Shown here: positions 54,982 to 64,000 of the stretch, piece after piece
How the letters are laid out: each line of letters begins with the position of its first letter
Position numbering within the stretch: position 1 is the first letter of the stretch
Source: Paucilactobacillus hokkaidonensis JCM 18461
Lineage (GTDB): Bacteria > Bacillota > Bacilli > Lactobacillales > Lactobacillaceae
NCBI RefSeq assembly: GCF_000829395.1
Contig: NZ_AP014680.1
Span: forward strand, 620,001 to 684,000
DNA length: 64,000 nt
Direction of reading: 5' to 3'
Position numbers and translations under genes: made by a program
Notes under the pieces: generated by a model
Seen by the model: only the letters and a program-made list of their open reading frames with translations
The model's database searches: none
Told to the model about the DNA's origin: nothing

Positions 54982-56460
54982 TTGAAAGCAAATATTGGTA
55001 AAAGGAAAGATATTACACTAAAGGCGTGGTCATTTGCGGGTTTTGTATTAGCGGCGGTTAGTATTGGTTTAACGACTCCGCTGAGTGTACATGCAGCGAC
55101 TACAGATACAACTGAAAATAGCAGTATTGAAGTGGATGCTGCTAGTGGAGCAAGTTCAAGTGCGTCAGCTAATTCGGTGAATTCGAGCAGTGCAGTTGCA
55201 CAGCCCGCAGTAAGTAATTCTGCCAGTGCTAGTGAAGTTTCAGGGGTAGCTGCTAATTCTTCTTCAGTTGCCGGCAGTACGAGTTCAGTAGCAAGTAGTC
55301 AGAGTGATACGACTACTGTGGATAATAGTGCGGTAGCAACCACAAATTCTGCTGCAAGTGATGCTAAGCAAGTAAAAACTGACTCAGCAACTATCATTCC
55401 AACAACCGGCTATAGCGCCGATTCTAGTGGTGACGCAGTATATTACTCAAATGGTGAGTTAGCTAACGGTTATATTAATGACGGTAATAATTGGTATCTA
55501 TTTAAGGATGGTGTCAAGCAATCCGATGTTCAAGCGTGGGCTGGCACATATTATTATTTTGACCATACCACCTACTTAAGGTCTGACAATGTTTATGCGA
55601 AGTCTAACTGGGGTGATTACTATTTATTTGGTAATGACGGTAGAATTGCAACGGATGTCCAAGCATGGGCCGGTACTTATTATTATTTTGATCATTCAAC
55701 ATATTTACGGGTTGATAATAATTATGCTAAGTCTAATTGGGGTGATTATTATCTATTCGGAAATGATGGTAAAATTGCAACGGATGTCCAAGCATGGGCT
55801 GGCACATATTATTATTTTGATCACCATACGTATTTACGGGTTGATAATAAATATGTTAGATCAAACTGGGGTGACTGGTACATGTTTGGTGCCAATGGGA
55901 GAATAGTTTCCGGTTTTGCTAATTGGCTTAATCGGACATACTATTTTAATGCATCTACCTATTTGAAGGTTATTAATAGCTATGTAAAAAATGGTAATAA
56001 TACTTATTGGCTTGATGATACCGGTGTTATGAGAACTCAAACTTGGCAAATTGAAAAGGCCATTGAAGTTGGTATGGCCTTGGTTGGTAAATCACCTTAC
56101 GATTGGGGCGGCGGGAGAACATCGGCTTCAATCGCAAATAAATCCTTTGATTGTTCATCATTTATTCACTATATCTTTGCAGCTGTGGGTATCAATCTTG
56201 GTAATTACACGTCAGCTACTACTTATACCGAGATAAAATTAGGCACTGCAGTATCTTGGAGTGATATGAAACGTGGAGATATTTTCTTCATGGATAATTG
56301 TGGTCACGTCGGTATATATCTAGGAAATGGGTTATTCTTACATGATTCACCAAATTCATCTACTGGTGGAGTTGGAATTAATAGCTTATCGGATATGAAT
56401 AAAGAGATGGGTAAGACCTGGGCACAGATTGCGGATGGTTCTGTTAGAAGAATTATTTAA
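54982..56460 (+). CDS. Secreted NlpC/P60 peptidase with 43-residue wall-binding-type repeats
   Basis: 492 residues from TTG 54982, which lies 7-8 bases after GGAGGAGAG. Signal peptide cleaved near SVHA-A, a Ser/Ala/Val-rich linker (about 45-150), three 43-residue repeats (VQAWAGTYYYFD, then TYLR-x-D-N and SNWGDYYLFGNDGRIATD), a degenerate repeat, and a C-terminal NlpC/P60 domain (about 365-492): catalytic Cys in FDCSSFIHYIF and His in CGHVGIYLGNG. NlpC/P60 enzymes cut gamma-D-Glu/diamino acid bonds in peptidoglycan. The repeats resemble choline/glucan-binding modules. Same architecture as its two neighbours. Confidence 0.88.
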   Translation: MKANIGKRKDITLKAWSFAGFVLAAVSIGLTTPLSVHAATTDTTENSSIEVDAASGASSSASANSVNSSSAVAQPAVSNSASASEVSGVAANSSSVAGSTSSVASSQSDTTTVDNSAVATTNSAASDAKQVKTDSATIIPTTGYSADSSGDAVYYSNGELANGYINDGNNWYLFKDGVKQSDVQAWAGTYYYFDHTTYLRSDNVYAKSNWGDYYLFGNDGRIATDVQAWAGTYYYFDHSTYLRVDNNYAKSNWGDYYLFGNDGKIATDVQAWAGTYYYFDHHTYLRVDNKYVRSNWGDWYMFGANGRIVSGFANWLNRTYYFNASTYLKVINSYVKNGNNTYWLDDTGVMRTQTWQIEKAIEVGMALVGKSPYDWGGGRTSASIANKSFDCSSFIHYIFAAVGINLGNYTSATTYTEIKLGTAVSWSDMKRGDIFFMDNCGHVGIYLGNGLFLHDSPNSSTGGVGINSLSDMNKEMGKTWAQIADGSVRRII

Positions 56461-56528
56461 TGATTTGCGAATTCTAAAATAAACTGTATAAATATTATTG
56501 ATTGTATATTGTACGGATTCAAAAAAAT

Positions 56529-56556
56529 GTCTGCACGTACCGTGTAGACTTTTTTT
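56529..56556 (+). terminator. Intrinsic terminator after the NlpC/P60 gene
   Basis: GTCTGCACG pairs with CGTGTAGAC around TAC, then TTTTTTT. Confidence 0.88.
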
Positions 56557-56622
56557 ATATTTATTATTAGCTGATATTATGATAGTATATAACAGTGATG
56601 TTAATTAACATTGCACAATAAG

Positions 56623-56653
56623 GGCATCCTTCTCTTTGCTGCGGATGCCTTTT
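56623..56653 (+). terminator. Second hairpin in the same gap, terminator-like
   Basis: GGCATCC (56623-56629) and GGATGCC (56643-56649) followed by TTTT. It precedes the SGNH gene and might be a small leader terminator. Confidence 0.6.
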
Positions 56654-56724
56654 GTTGTATAAAATTTGTGTTAGGTAGTCCTTAATTGGTTTGAAGTTTT
56701 AATTTTTTGGAGTGGGGGATTAGT

Positions 56725-58914
56725 ATGAATAATGATATTAAGGTTCGTTTTAAAATGTACAAAAAAGGCTGTCAGTGGTTAACATGTATTTTAACCTTGG
56801 CAGGTGTAACTATGTTCTCAGTTGCAACGGGTAATGCGGATACGATGGATCAAGCCAATGATAGTAATAATATAGGCGTACAAAAAAATATTAATAGTAG
56901 CAGTGTAAATTTAGAAAACGCAGGATCAGATAGTGCAAATTATGTAAGCAGTGCACCTACACAAACGAAAGCTGCTACTGTAAATAATACTAGTACTGCT
57001 TTAGCGGATTCAACTGATAAGGCGAGCAGCCCAGCCGTGGCTAATGATCAAAATAAAAGCCAAGATGATTTTACACAAGATAATTATGTTGCAATGGGTG
57101 ATTCGATCACACAAGGTTGGGATGGACAGGAGACGGTTGCTACACCCTATCCTGAAAAGGTAAGCCAGATTCTGTCTTTTAATTCGGTTAATGGCTCGAG
57201 CTACGCAATTGGTGGTGCGCATATAGACGGAAATGCATCAAGTGATTTTACACAACGGGTGAATGATTTAATTACAGATCCTGAACTTAATTCATATGAT
57301 ATTGTCAGTATTGACTATGGTATTAATGATTTAAATTATGGAAACAATAGTTTAATTGATATTCAAAATGCAATGATTGACGGAATTAATAAAATTATTA
57401 GTGCAAACGGGAATATAAAAATTTACGGAATTTTACCGATTGCGTCATATAAACTGGGAGGTCAGGATAATATTGGAGCGGGTGGGTTTTCGGAAAATGA
57501 CTTATTAAATGCTGAAGCTGAAGTTTATCAAAGCTTTAGAATCCCGTACCTGGACTGGCGAAGTGATCCGATTGTTACTAACGATAACTATAAGCAGATG
57601 CTTGGAACGGATGTGAGGGATTATACGCATCCAACGCAATCAACCTATAACATAATTGCTCAACGTGTTGCCGATTTTTTTAAAAATAATTTACCTAGTA
57701 CTTTGACTGAACATAAATCAACATTGGTTCCATCAGCTAAATTTACTGGTTTGGTACATGAAAGTTCTACAGACAGTTGGTACTATTATAATGACACTGG
57801 GAGTAAGGTGATTGGGTTTGAACTGATTAACAGTTCTGGATATACTGAATTTAACGCCAAAAATGGATCTGCAAATTTTGTTTCAGCAAATATGAATGGT
57901 GAGATGTATTTTAATACTATTACTGGTCAAGGCATTAAAAACCAGTTGATTAATATAAATAATGGTTTGTATTATTTTGATAACAATGGATATGCGGTAT
58001 CTGGTCTGCAAACAATCGATGGTAATCAATATTATTTTAATAATCAGACATATCAAGCTGCTACAAACACTATTATAACTGTAAATGGAAAAAACTTATT
58101 TTTTGATAATAATGGTCAACATCAATCTGGCGGATATTATGTTAAAAATGGTAATGCTTATTATCTTGATCCGAATACTGGCCAAAATGTTAAAAATAAG
58201 TATTTACAAACTCCGGTTGGATGGTTGATGTTTGGTAAAGACAACAATGGAGCAGCAGTTAGTGGTGTATATCAATGGGCCGGAAGTTATTATTATTTTG
58301 ATTCCAAGACACATTTGAAAGTTACTAATTCAATTGAACAAGCTAGTTGGGGTGATTGGTATGGCTTTGGTAATGATGGAAGAATATTAACCGGTGTTAA
58401 TAAAATTGGTAATACTTATTATGATTTCAATGCTAAAACTTACACTATGATTGTTAACAACTACGCAAAATCACAGTGGGGTAGTTGGTACTTGTTTGGT
58501 AGTGATGGCAAGATATTGACTGGTGTTCAAAGATGGGCTGGTTCATATTATTATTTTGATCCGGTTACTTATTTGAAAAGAACTAATGCTTATTTGAAAG
58601 CACAGTGGGGTAGCTGGTATTTATTTGGCAGTGACGGAAGAATTTTAACTGGCGTCCAAAAATGGGCCGGAACTTATTACTATTTCGACTCTCAAACATT
58701 TCTGAAAGTAACGAATGCATATGTTCGTTCACAATGGGGCAGTTGGTATTTGTTTGCTAACGATGGAAAAATTGTTTCTGGATGGACAGATTGGATGGGA
58801 TCTACTTACTATTTTGACCAGCAAACGTATCTTAAATTCACTGGAGTACATGTAATTAATGGTCAAACATATAATTTCGATAAAAATGGAATGTTGGATA
58901 AAACTAGTAAATGA
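56725..58914 (+). CDS. Secreted SGNH/GDSL hydrolase with repeat domain and KxYKxGxxW-type signal
   Basis: 729 residues from ATG 56725. Near the N-terminus K-M-Y-K-K-G-C-Q-W fits the KxYKxGKxW signal type except for one Lys, followed by a hydrophobic stretch to about residue 38; such signals belong to Ser-rich surface adhesins. After an Asn/Ser-rich linker, an SGNH hydrolase spans about 120-330: GDSITQGWDG (Ser), VSIDYGINDLNY (Gly/Asn blocks) and VRDYTHPTQ (Asp-x-x-His). The C-terminal 350 residues hold about nine repeats like its neighbours. Likely O-deacetylates or esterolyses a wall or capsule polymer. Confidence 0.85.
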   Translation: MNNDIKVRFKMYKKGCQWLTCILTLAGVTMFSVATGNADTMDQANDSNNIGVQKNINSSSVNLENAGSDSANYVSSAPTQTKAATVNNTSTALADSTDKASSPAVANDQNKSQDDFTQDNYVAMGDSITQGWDGQETVATPYPEKVSQILSFNSVNGSSYAIGGAHIDGNASSDFTQRVNDLITDPELNSYDIVSIDYGINDLNYGNNSLIDIQNAMIDGINKIISANGNIKIYGILPIASYKLGGQDNIGAGGFSENDLLNAEAEVYQSFRIPYLDWRSDPIVTNDNYKQMLGTDVRDYTHPTQSTYNIIAQRVADFFKNNLPSTLTEHKSTLVPSAKFTGLVHESSTDSWYYYNDTGSKVIGFELINSSGYTEFNAKNGSANFVSANMNGEMYFNTITGQGIKNQLININNGLYYFDNNGYAVSGLQTIDGNQYYFNNQTYQAATNTIITVNGKNLFFDNNGQHQSGGYYVKNGNAYYLDPNTGQNVKNKYLQTPVGWLMFGKDNNGAAVSGVYQWAGSYYYFDSKTHLKVTNSIEQASWGDWYGFGNDGRILTGVNKIGNTYYDFNAKTYTMIVNNYAKSQWGSWYLFGSDGKILTGVQRWAGSYYYFDPVTYLKRTNAYLKAQWGSWYLFGSDGRILTGVQKWAGTYYYFDSQTFLKVTNAYVRSQWGSWYLFANDGKIVSGWTDWMGSTYYFDQQTYLKFTGVHVINGQTYNFDKNGMLDKTSK

Positions 58915-58998
58915 AATAAATCTGTAACTCAAGTTACTATTATCTTGTGATAATATAAAGAGAAAGATTTCATGACAATTGATACAGGAGGATTTAAC

Positions 58999-60857
58999 TT
59001 GAAGAGGAACATAATTTTAAGGAAGTAAAAAAAGGTTTAAGCTGGTCATCAACTGCATTAGCTGTATTAGCATTTGGGATTAGTTTAACTGTGGCAACGA
59101 GTGTCAGTGCAGATGTTAACGATGGTTCCCAAACTTCAGCAAGCACTGTCTCTGCTGATAACACAATTTCATCGTCCAGCGCAGTGACTTTGAGTAGTAG
59201 CTCTTCAGAAAATTCTGGAGTTGGTACTGTCGATAGTTCGTCATCCAGTAATATTACTAATGCTAATAATAGTGATACTGATGTGGCAAACAGTTCTAGT
59301 GCAACTACCGGTACTAACATGGTTAGTTCAGTTTCAGATGTTAAAAGTAGTTCCAATTCTGTTGCTACATCAGATTTAGGCAACGTTAGTGATGAGCAAG
59401 CCTCAACAGCTAAGGCATATGCAGCAAGTGCATATGCAGCATCTGGAGCTGATCAAGTAATAACCAGGGTTGATGCAACTGCAACTGTTGATAATGGTTG
59501 GACGACGGAATCCGGCGTTCAATATTATTATCAAAATGGCCAAAAAGCCAATGGTTATATAAATGATGGCAGTAATTGGTATTTGTTCAAAGATGGTGTT
59601 CGGCAAAGTGACGTCCAGGAGTGGGCCGGCACATATTACTATTTTGATCACAACACATATTTACGAGTTGATAATGCATATATGAAATCAAATTGGGGTG
59701 ATTATTATCTTTTTGGTTCTGATGGGCGCGTTGCAACAGATGTTCAAAAATGGGCCGGCACATATTATTATTTTGATCACAATACATTTTTGCGAGTTGA
59801 TAATGCTTATATGAAGTCAAATTGGGGTAGTTATTATCTCTTTGGTCCAAATGGTAGCATTCAAACAGAAGTCCAAAAATGGGCTGGTACGTACTATTAC
59901 TTTGATAGATACACCTATCTTAGGCGAACTAACGCGTACTTAAAGTCACAGTGGGGTGATTATTACTTGTTTGGATCAGATGGGCGTATTGCAACAGATG
60001 TTCAAAAATGGGCTGGCACATATTATTATTTTGATCACCATACGTATTTACGGGTTGATAATAAATATGTTAAGTCAAACTGGGGTAACTGGTATTTATT
60101 TAAATCAGATGGTAGAATTGCGTCGGGTTGGTACACATATGGGTATTCGAGTTATTACTTTAATCCAAACACATATTTGTTAGAAAAAGTAGTGTCTAGC
60201 AAAGCAAGTGGTGAAGTTGACGGATGGACTATTGGTGATCCAATGAGGCCACAAGTAGCGGCAGTGGATATTTCTTCGTATCAATCGGGATTAACCCAAG
60301 CAAATTACAATACGTTAAAATCTTTAGGTGTGAAAACTGTGATTGTAAAGTTAACGGAAGGAACTACGTATAATAATCCATACGCGGCAAATCAAATTAA
60401 ACAAGCTGAAGCCGCTGGATTGAATGTTGCTGTTTATGATTATGCTAAGTTTAATTCTATGAGTACCGCAGCAAGTGAGGCTAATTATATGGTTGCTTAT
60501 CTTGAAAAGTATGGTATTTCTAAGAGTACAACGATCATTGCTGATATGGAAGATACATCAACATACAGTAGCACTGTTGCCCAAGACCTAAACCAGTTTT
60601 GGTCAACATTGAATGTGAGTGGCTATACGGCACATGTTGTTTACACATATGTTTCTTACAAATATCGTGATGCTGTGGTATCAACTGTGGGTCAAAATAA
60701 TACCTGGATTGCCCAGTATCCATACTCACCATTGGTTAATACAACATGGAATAGTTCTTATGGTGCATGGCAAGTTAGTTCACAGGCTTATATACCAGGA
60801 TATAGCGGGAATGTTGATGTCTCGGTAGATTATAATGGATTACTAGCAAATATGTAA
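58999..60857 (+). CDS. Secreted GH25 lysozyme with repeats; frameshift between start codon and signal peptide
   Basis: The best initiation site is TTG 58999, 7 bases after AGGAGG, but its frame stops at 59026-59028. The signal peptide (KKGLSWSSTALAVLAFGISL, cut near SVSA-D) and everything downstream are in another frame, with only a GTG at 59091 inside the signal region. One missing base near the A7 tract at 59027-59033 would join them. Downstream: Ser-rich linker, five 43-residue repeats, and an intact GH25 domain (VAAVDISSYQSG, IADMED with Asp and Glu). Could be a phase-variable gene, a fresh mutation or a sequencing error. Confidence 0.85.
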
Positions 60858-60863
60858 GTTTAA

Positions 60864-60897
60864 GGCGATGGTGCTTTACAATAGGCCATCGTCTTTT
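60864..60897 (+). terminator. Intrinsic terminator after the GH25 gene
   Basis: GGCGATGG pairs with CCATCGTC (one G-U) followed by TTTT. Confidence 0.78.
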
Positions 60898-60999
60898 GTA
60901 GTATTACTAAATAGTTAAGTAGTATTGACTTGACATACAGATGTAAAAAAAATCAAGTTATTAGACTGGTAATAATAATTTGATCTGCCCTACTGGAAT

Positions 61000-61332
61000 T
61001 TATTTATCAGCATTTGGATTGTTATTAACTTTATTATTATAACTATCACTTGGGCTATTCTGCATCATATTTTGACTAGAAGAAGATGTTGAGTTTGTAA
61101 CTGAACTTGACTGCTTTTTTGAGCTTGCACTGGAACTGTTGACAGCAGTGCTGATGGAATTATTGTTTGACAAACTATTTGAGTACGAGCTTGTTACAGA
61201 ACTTGAAGATACTTTTTTACTGGCCTTATTAGAATAATTATTTGAACCTTTATTTGAATTGGACGCATTGGAACATGCCGTCACTGTCAGCAGTAGAATT
61301 CCTGTTGTAAGTAGTAATAATATTTTTTTCAT
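61000..61332 (-). CDS. Small Ser-rich lipoprotein sharing the DSYNNKVNN motif
   Basis: 110 residues, lipobox VTA-C20, Ser/Asn-rich linker, and one C-terminal copy of NMMQNSPSDSYNNKVNNNPN, the unit found three times in the lipoprotein at 50555-51073. ATG 61332 behind AAAGGAG. No known domain. Lipid-anchored and surface-exposed by inference. Shares position with the secreted-enzyme cluster. Confidence 0.8.
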   Translation of the reverse strand: MKKILLLLTTGILLLTVTACSNASNSNKGSNNYSNKASKKVSSSSVTSSYSNSLSNNNSISTAVNSSSASSKKQSSSVTNSTSSSSQNMMQNSPSDSYNNKVNNNPNADK

Positions 61333-61767
61333 TGCCTATGGTGCTCCTTTTCTATATTAGATATTATATATATTACATGACTTATACAAAAATTGATATT
61401 ACTAAGACTAAATCAACGTAAACTACATTAATGTAAAAGCGATTTTATTTAATTGGCGCACGTGTGAACTTATTTCATTTTGTTATGAAAGCCATGTAAG
61501 AGTTAATGACTAAGTTATTTTAAAGTGATAAAATTGTAAATGCTCTTTTGAGAAATTATGGATGGTTTATTAAAGCACGATAGTAATCTTAAATAATTCA
61601 AAAAGAGTTAATTCAAAATGATTTCATTATCAAATGCTATGGTAAAATGCTTTTTTTAATTAATAGGAATGGACAACAAGGATTTGTTCGGTAAAATATG
61701 TTAATGCAACTGACTAATCACTTTAAGCGAATAAAAAGAATATATTAATCAAATAGGAGAATGTCCT
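61333..61767. other. Gene-free A/T-rich region upstream of the membrane glycosyltransferase-like gene
   Basis: 435 bases of A/T-rich sequence between divergent genes. I find no convincing open frame, RNA gene or palindromic element; it must hold the promoters for both flanking genes. Confidence 0.6.
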
Positions 61768-63528
61768 TTGAAAAAAATGAACTCATTTTTGCAGCAAAAA
61801 AATATTGATGTGGTTATTGTTTTAGCTGCAGTATCTATTATTATTATGCTACCTCAAATTTATGAACATGCTATAATTGTAAGTGGAGACTCGCTTTTTC
61901 ATTTAAACAGATTTTATGAAACATACAAACAAATAAAAACTGGTAATTATAGTTATTTTCAAACATTATATGGTTTTAATGGGTCCGCAAGAATTGTTAA
62001 TGCTTTATATGGTCCCTATCTGGCCTATTTAATGGGTTTCTTTTTATTAATATTAAAAAGTTGGTTTAAATTTCAGTTAGTGACTGGCTTCTTGTTACTT
62101 TTTATCTCTGGATATTCAATGTATTTTCTTGCTAGGAAAATATCAATTAAAAAAGCTATTGCGGTTGGTTTAGCAATTATGTATATGTGTACACCCTGGG
62201 TGGCAAGTGAATCATTTACAGCAGTGGGTGCTGCCTTGTTTCCACTGGTTTTTGTTGCTGGGGCCTCTATGGTCAATGTACCAAAACCCGTCTCAATATT
62301 AAAGCTTTCGCTGTTAATGTCTGTATTAATCGAGGTTCATGTATTTACAAGTGTGTTGGCAGTTGTAGTTTTAATACCGTTTTTTGTAGTTGGCATGATT
62401 AAAAATGAAAACAAAGGCAAATTATTATTACATACTATTCTGTCAGCACTAATTACGTTTTGTCTTACAAGCAATGTCTGGATTGCGTTAGTAGAAGTAA
62501 TGGGAAGCAATAAAGTATTGACTGTATTTCCTAGTGAAATGACTAGGTCTACAATGGGCTTTTCTGATGTTCAGTTCAGTTTATTGAGCTATGGAATTAT
62601 ATATTCTGTTGTATTTATGTTTGTTTTAGTAAGAACAATTGTTATGTGGCGAAAAATTGGTTTTTTTGAAAAATTAATAGACTTAATAGGAATATTTTTT
62701 TTATTAATATCAACTGGATTATTTCCGTGGCGGGTTGTTGAACATCGTTTTGTATTTTTACGCACGTTTGTACAATTTCCACAAAGATTTTCTGTGGTCG
62801 CTTTTGTGGCCATTATTCTTGGTTTAGGAATTTTTCTTAACGATTATCCGGCTTTAAAATCGATTCAGTTAAAAAATATTGGAAAGATATTTTATCTGGT
62901 TTTGCTATCATTACTAATAATAAATGCAAATTCAATGTTTAAAGTAGTGACACAGTCCTGGAACACAAGTAGTCCTTATGCAGCTACTACTTTACCTTTA
63001 ACGAAGGATGCAAATAAAATTAGAGAATCGTTTAAAAATTCTAATAATCTGGGTGAACCTTTTGAATATTTAGCAAAAGTCAATCCCGATTATTTACCAA
63101 CTCAGAAAAATTTCACAGGTACGGTAGATGCATATAGTAAATTAAATCCGTATAATTTGTATTATCAGCAAATAAGTTTGAATAAGGTGAAACTGAAACA
63201 TCGTGTCGAAAGAAAAGGTACTATCGAGGTATCTTGGATCAATAGTGGTTTAGATAGCAGATTCATGCAACTGCCATTGGTTGAATATGCTCATAGTTCA
63301 ATATATATTAACGGCCATAAAGCAACAAAACGGAATTCTAAAGTTTCAAAGATTGGAGTTATTTCTGTGTATTCAGACGTTGGAAAAAATACATTAACAA
63401 TTGAATATATTCCAAGCCAAACTACTAGGAAAATTTTGATTGCAAATTGGATTTGTTGGATGTTTTTTTTGCTAGTAATTGGTTTGAGCTTTTTAAGGAA
63501 AAAATTATTTTTGGATCGTATAGATTAA
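61768..63528 (+). CDS. Large integral membrane protein, GT-C-like (YfhO/6-PTP-synthase-related type)
   Basis: 586 residues with about 10-11 membrane helices and a soluble C-terminal ~130 residues before a last helix. An acidic residue pair in the first loop (VSGDSLFHLNRFYE) is reminiscent of GT-C glycosyltransferases; VEHRFVFLRTFVQFPQRFSV resembles 6-pyruvoyl-tetrahydropterin-synthase-related membrane proteins. Likely handles sugars at the outer membrane face, but substrate unknown. TTG 61768 behind TAGGAG. Followed by a GT2 gene. Confidence 0.7.
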   Translation: MKKMNSFLQQKNIDVVIVLAAVSIIIMLPQIYEHAIIVSGDSLFHLNRFYETYKQIKTGNYSYFQTLYGFNGSARIVNALYGPYLAYLMGFFLLILKSWFKFQLVTGFLLLFISGYSMYFLARKISIKKAIAVGLAIMYMCTPWVASESFTAVGAALFPLVFVAGASMVNVPKPVSILKLSLLMSVLIEVHVFTSVLAVVVLIPFFVVGMIKNENKGKLLLHTILSALITFCLTSNVWIALVEVMGSNKVLTVFPSEMTRSTMGFSDVQFSLLSYGIIYSVVFMFVLVRTIVMWRKIGFFEKLIDLIGIFFLLISTGLFPWRVVEHRFVFLRTFVQFPQRFSVVAFVAIILGLGIFLNDYPALKSIQLKNIGKIFYLVLLSLLIINANSMFKVVTQSWNTSSPYAATTLPLTKDANKIRESFKNSNNLGEPFEYLAKVNPDYLPTQKNFTGTVDAYSKLNPYNLYYQQISLNKVKLKHRVERKGTIEVSWINSGLDSRFMQLPLVEYAHSSIYINGHKATKRNSKVSKIGVISVYSDVGKNTLTIEYIPSQTTRKILIANWICWMFFLLVIGLSFLRKKLFLDRID

Positions 63529-63718
63529 AAGGTTGTTTTAATAAAATATAAAGGTAGCAAAAACAGTTATAAGACGTGCGAACAAACATTTATTTATTTT
63601 TTAACTGAACTTTAATTTTGTTTCAAGATTTCATATTTCCAACAAAAATTAGCTTTTGAATTGTTTGATTAACTGGTATTATGGTAAACAGGTGTTTAAA
63701 TTGAAAGGTTTAATTGAA

Positions 63719-64000
63719 ATGAAGAGATTGTCTATTATTGTGCCATGTTTCAATGAAGAAGATACTATTCCAATTTTTTTTAAAGTAATCGAAAAAATTG
63801 TTAAAAGCATGAAAAATATAAATACTGAGTATTGGTTTATCGATGATGGTTCTAGCGATCATACACTAACCGCCATTCATAAACTTAACGCCGATTATCC
63901 AGACGTGGTGCATTTTATTTCATTTTCTCGAAATTTTGGTAAAGAATCTGCATTGTATGCCGGCCTAAAGGCAGCAACTGGCGACTATGTGGTGGTGATG
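63719..64000 (+). CDS. Family 2 glycosyltransferase, 5' part (runs off the window)
   Basis: 94 residues visible from ATG 63719, behind GAAAGG. LSIIVPCFNEEDTIPIFFKV, FIDDGSSDHT (nucleotide-sugar Asp motif) and SFSRNFGKESALYAGL are typical of DPM1/GtrB-type transferases that load a sugar on polyprenyl phosphate. Together with the GT-C-like gene before it this suggests wall or polysaccharide glycosylation. The remainder of the gene is outside the window. Confidence 0.9.
   Translation, partial: MKRLSIIVPCFNEEDTIPIFFKVIEKIVKSMKNINTEYWFIDDGSSDHTLTAIHKLNADYPDVVHFISFSRNFGKESALYAGLKAATGDYVVVM

Noticed and set aside
58994-59383. 129-residue minus-strand reading frame
   Set aside because: It is the antisense of a Ser-rich low-complexity linker in the GH25 gene; no start signal.

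Overview
The window reads as a chromosomal segment of a low-GC Gram-positive lactic acid bacterium of the family Lactobacillaceae. The signs are strong AGGAGG-type ribosome binding sites with many TTG/GTG starts, the pcrA-ligA-camS-gatCAB-dgkB-rlmCD backbone, cydABDC with only a partial menaquinone set, catabolite-responsive (cre) sites, CamS, DUF4828, DUF2922/DUF1659, and lactobacillar surface proteins with Trp/Tyr-rich repeats. I name no species. One end is cut inside lplA, the other inside a family 2 glycosyltransferase.

Layout. 1-8.9 kb: lplA (3' part), then a respiration block: cydABDC (bd oxidase and its maturation ABC transporter), a long-chain polyprenyl diphosphate synthase and menA. 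No other menaquinone genes are present, which fits quinone made from imported precursor. 9-11.5 kb: cell-wall glucosaminidase, xpt and a PurK-like ATP-grasp protein. 11.6-26.5 kb: housekeeping DNA repair and tRNA amidotransferase genes, with an alcohol/aldehyde dehydrogenase pair under a cre site inserted between camS and gatC. 26.6-31 kb: a MqsR-like toxin with an HTH-Panacea antitoxin, then a 1557-bp insertion sequence that splits a short-chain dehydrogenase gene, with a divergent TetR regulator and its palindrome. 31-34.9 kb: LysR regulator and a complete non-oxidative hydroxybenzoate (gallate-type) decarboxylase set lpdC-lpdB-lpdD. 35-41.4 kb: gshA, then the gluconate genes gntP, gntK and an RpiR regulator. 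41.6-45.5 kb: a GH25-like anchored protein that seems to lack catalytic residues, DUF4828, an oxidoreductase, a DEAD-box helicase and tRNA-Arg(CCT). 45.6-49.4 kb: two toxin-antitoxin operons (HicAB, HigBA type), DUF805 and wecB. 49.4-54.9 kb: GtrA, flavodoxin, lipoprotein, map, YihY, DUF2922/DUF1659, recX. 54.9-64 kb: a surface cluster of NlpC/P60, SGNH and GH25 enzymes sharing 43-residue repeats, a second lipoprotein and two glycosyltransferase-like genes.

The least explained feature is a dispersed family of about 120-bp palindromic elements: 15 full or nearly full copies and 3 fragments. Most begin within about 10 bases of a stop codon, sometimes supplying it, and end in a T-run. Their long stems conserve specific internal loops while the flanking helices covary. 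They probably act as terminators, but their conserved architecture and tandem amplification suggest a structured RNA or a mobile palindrome.
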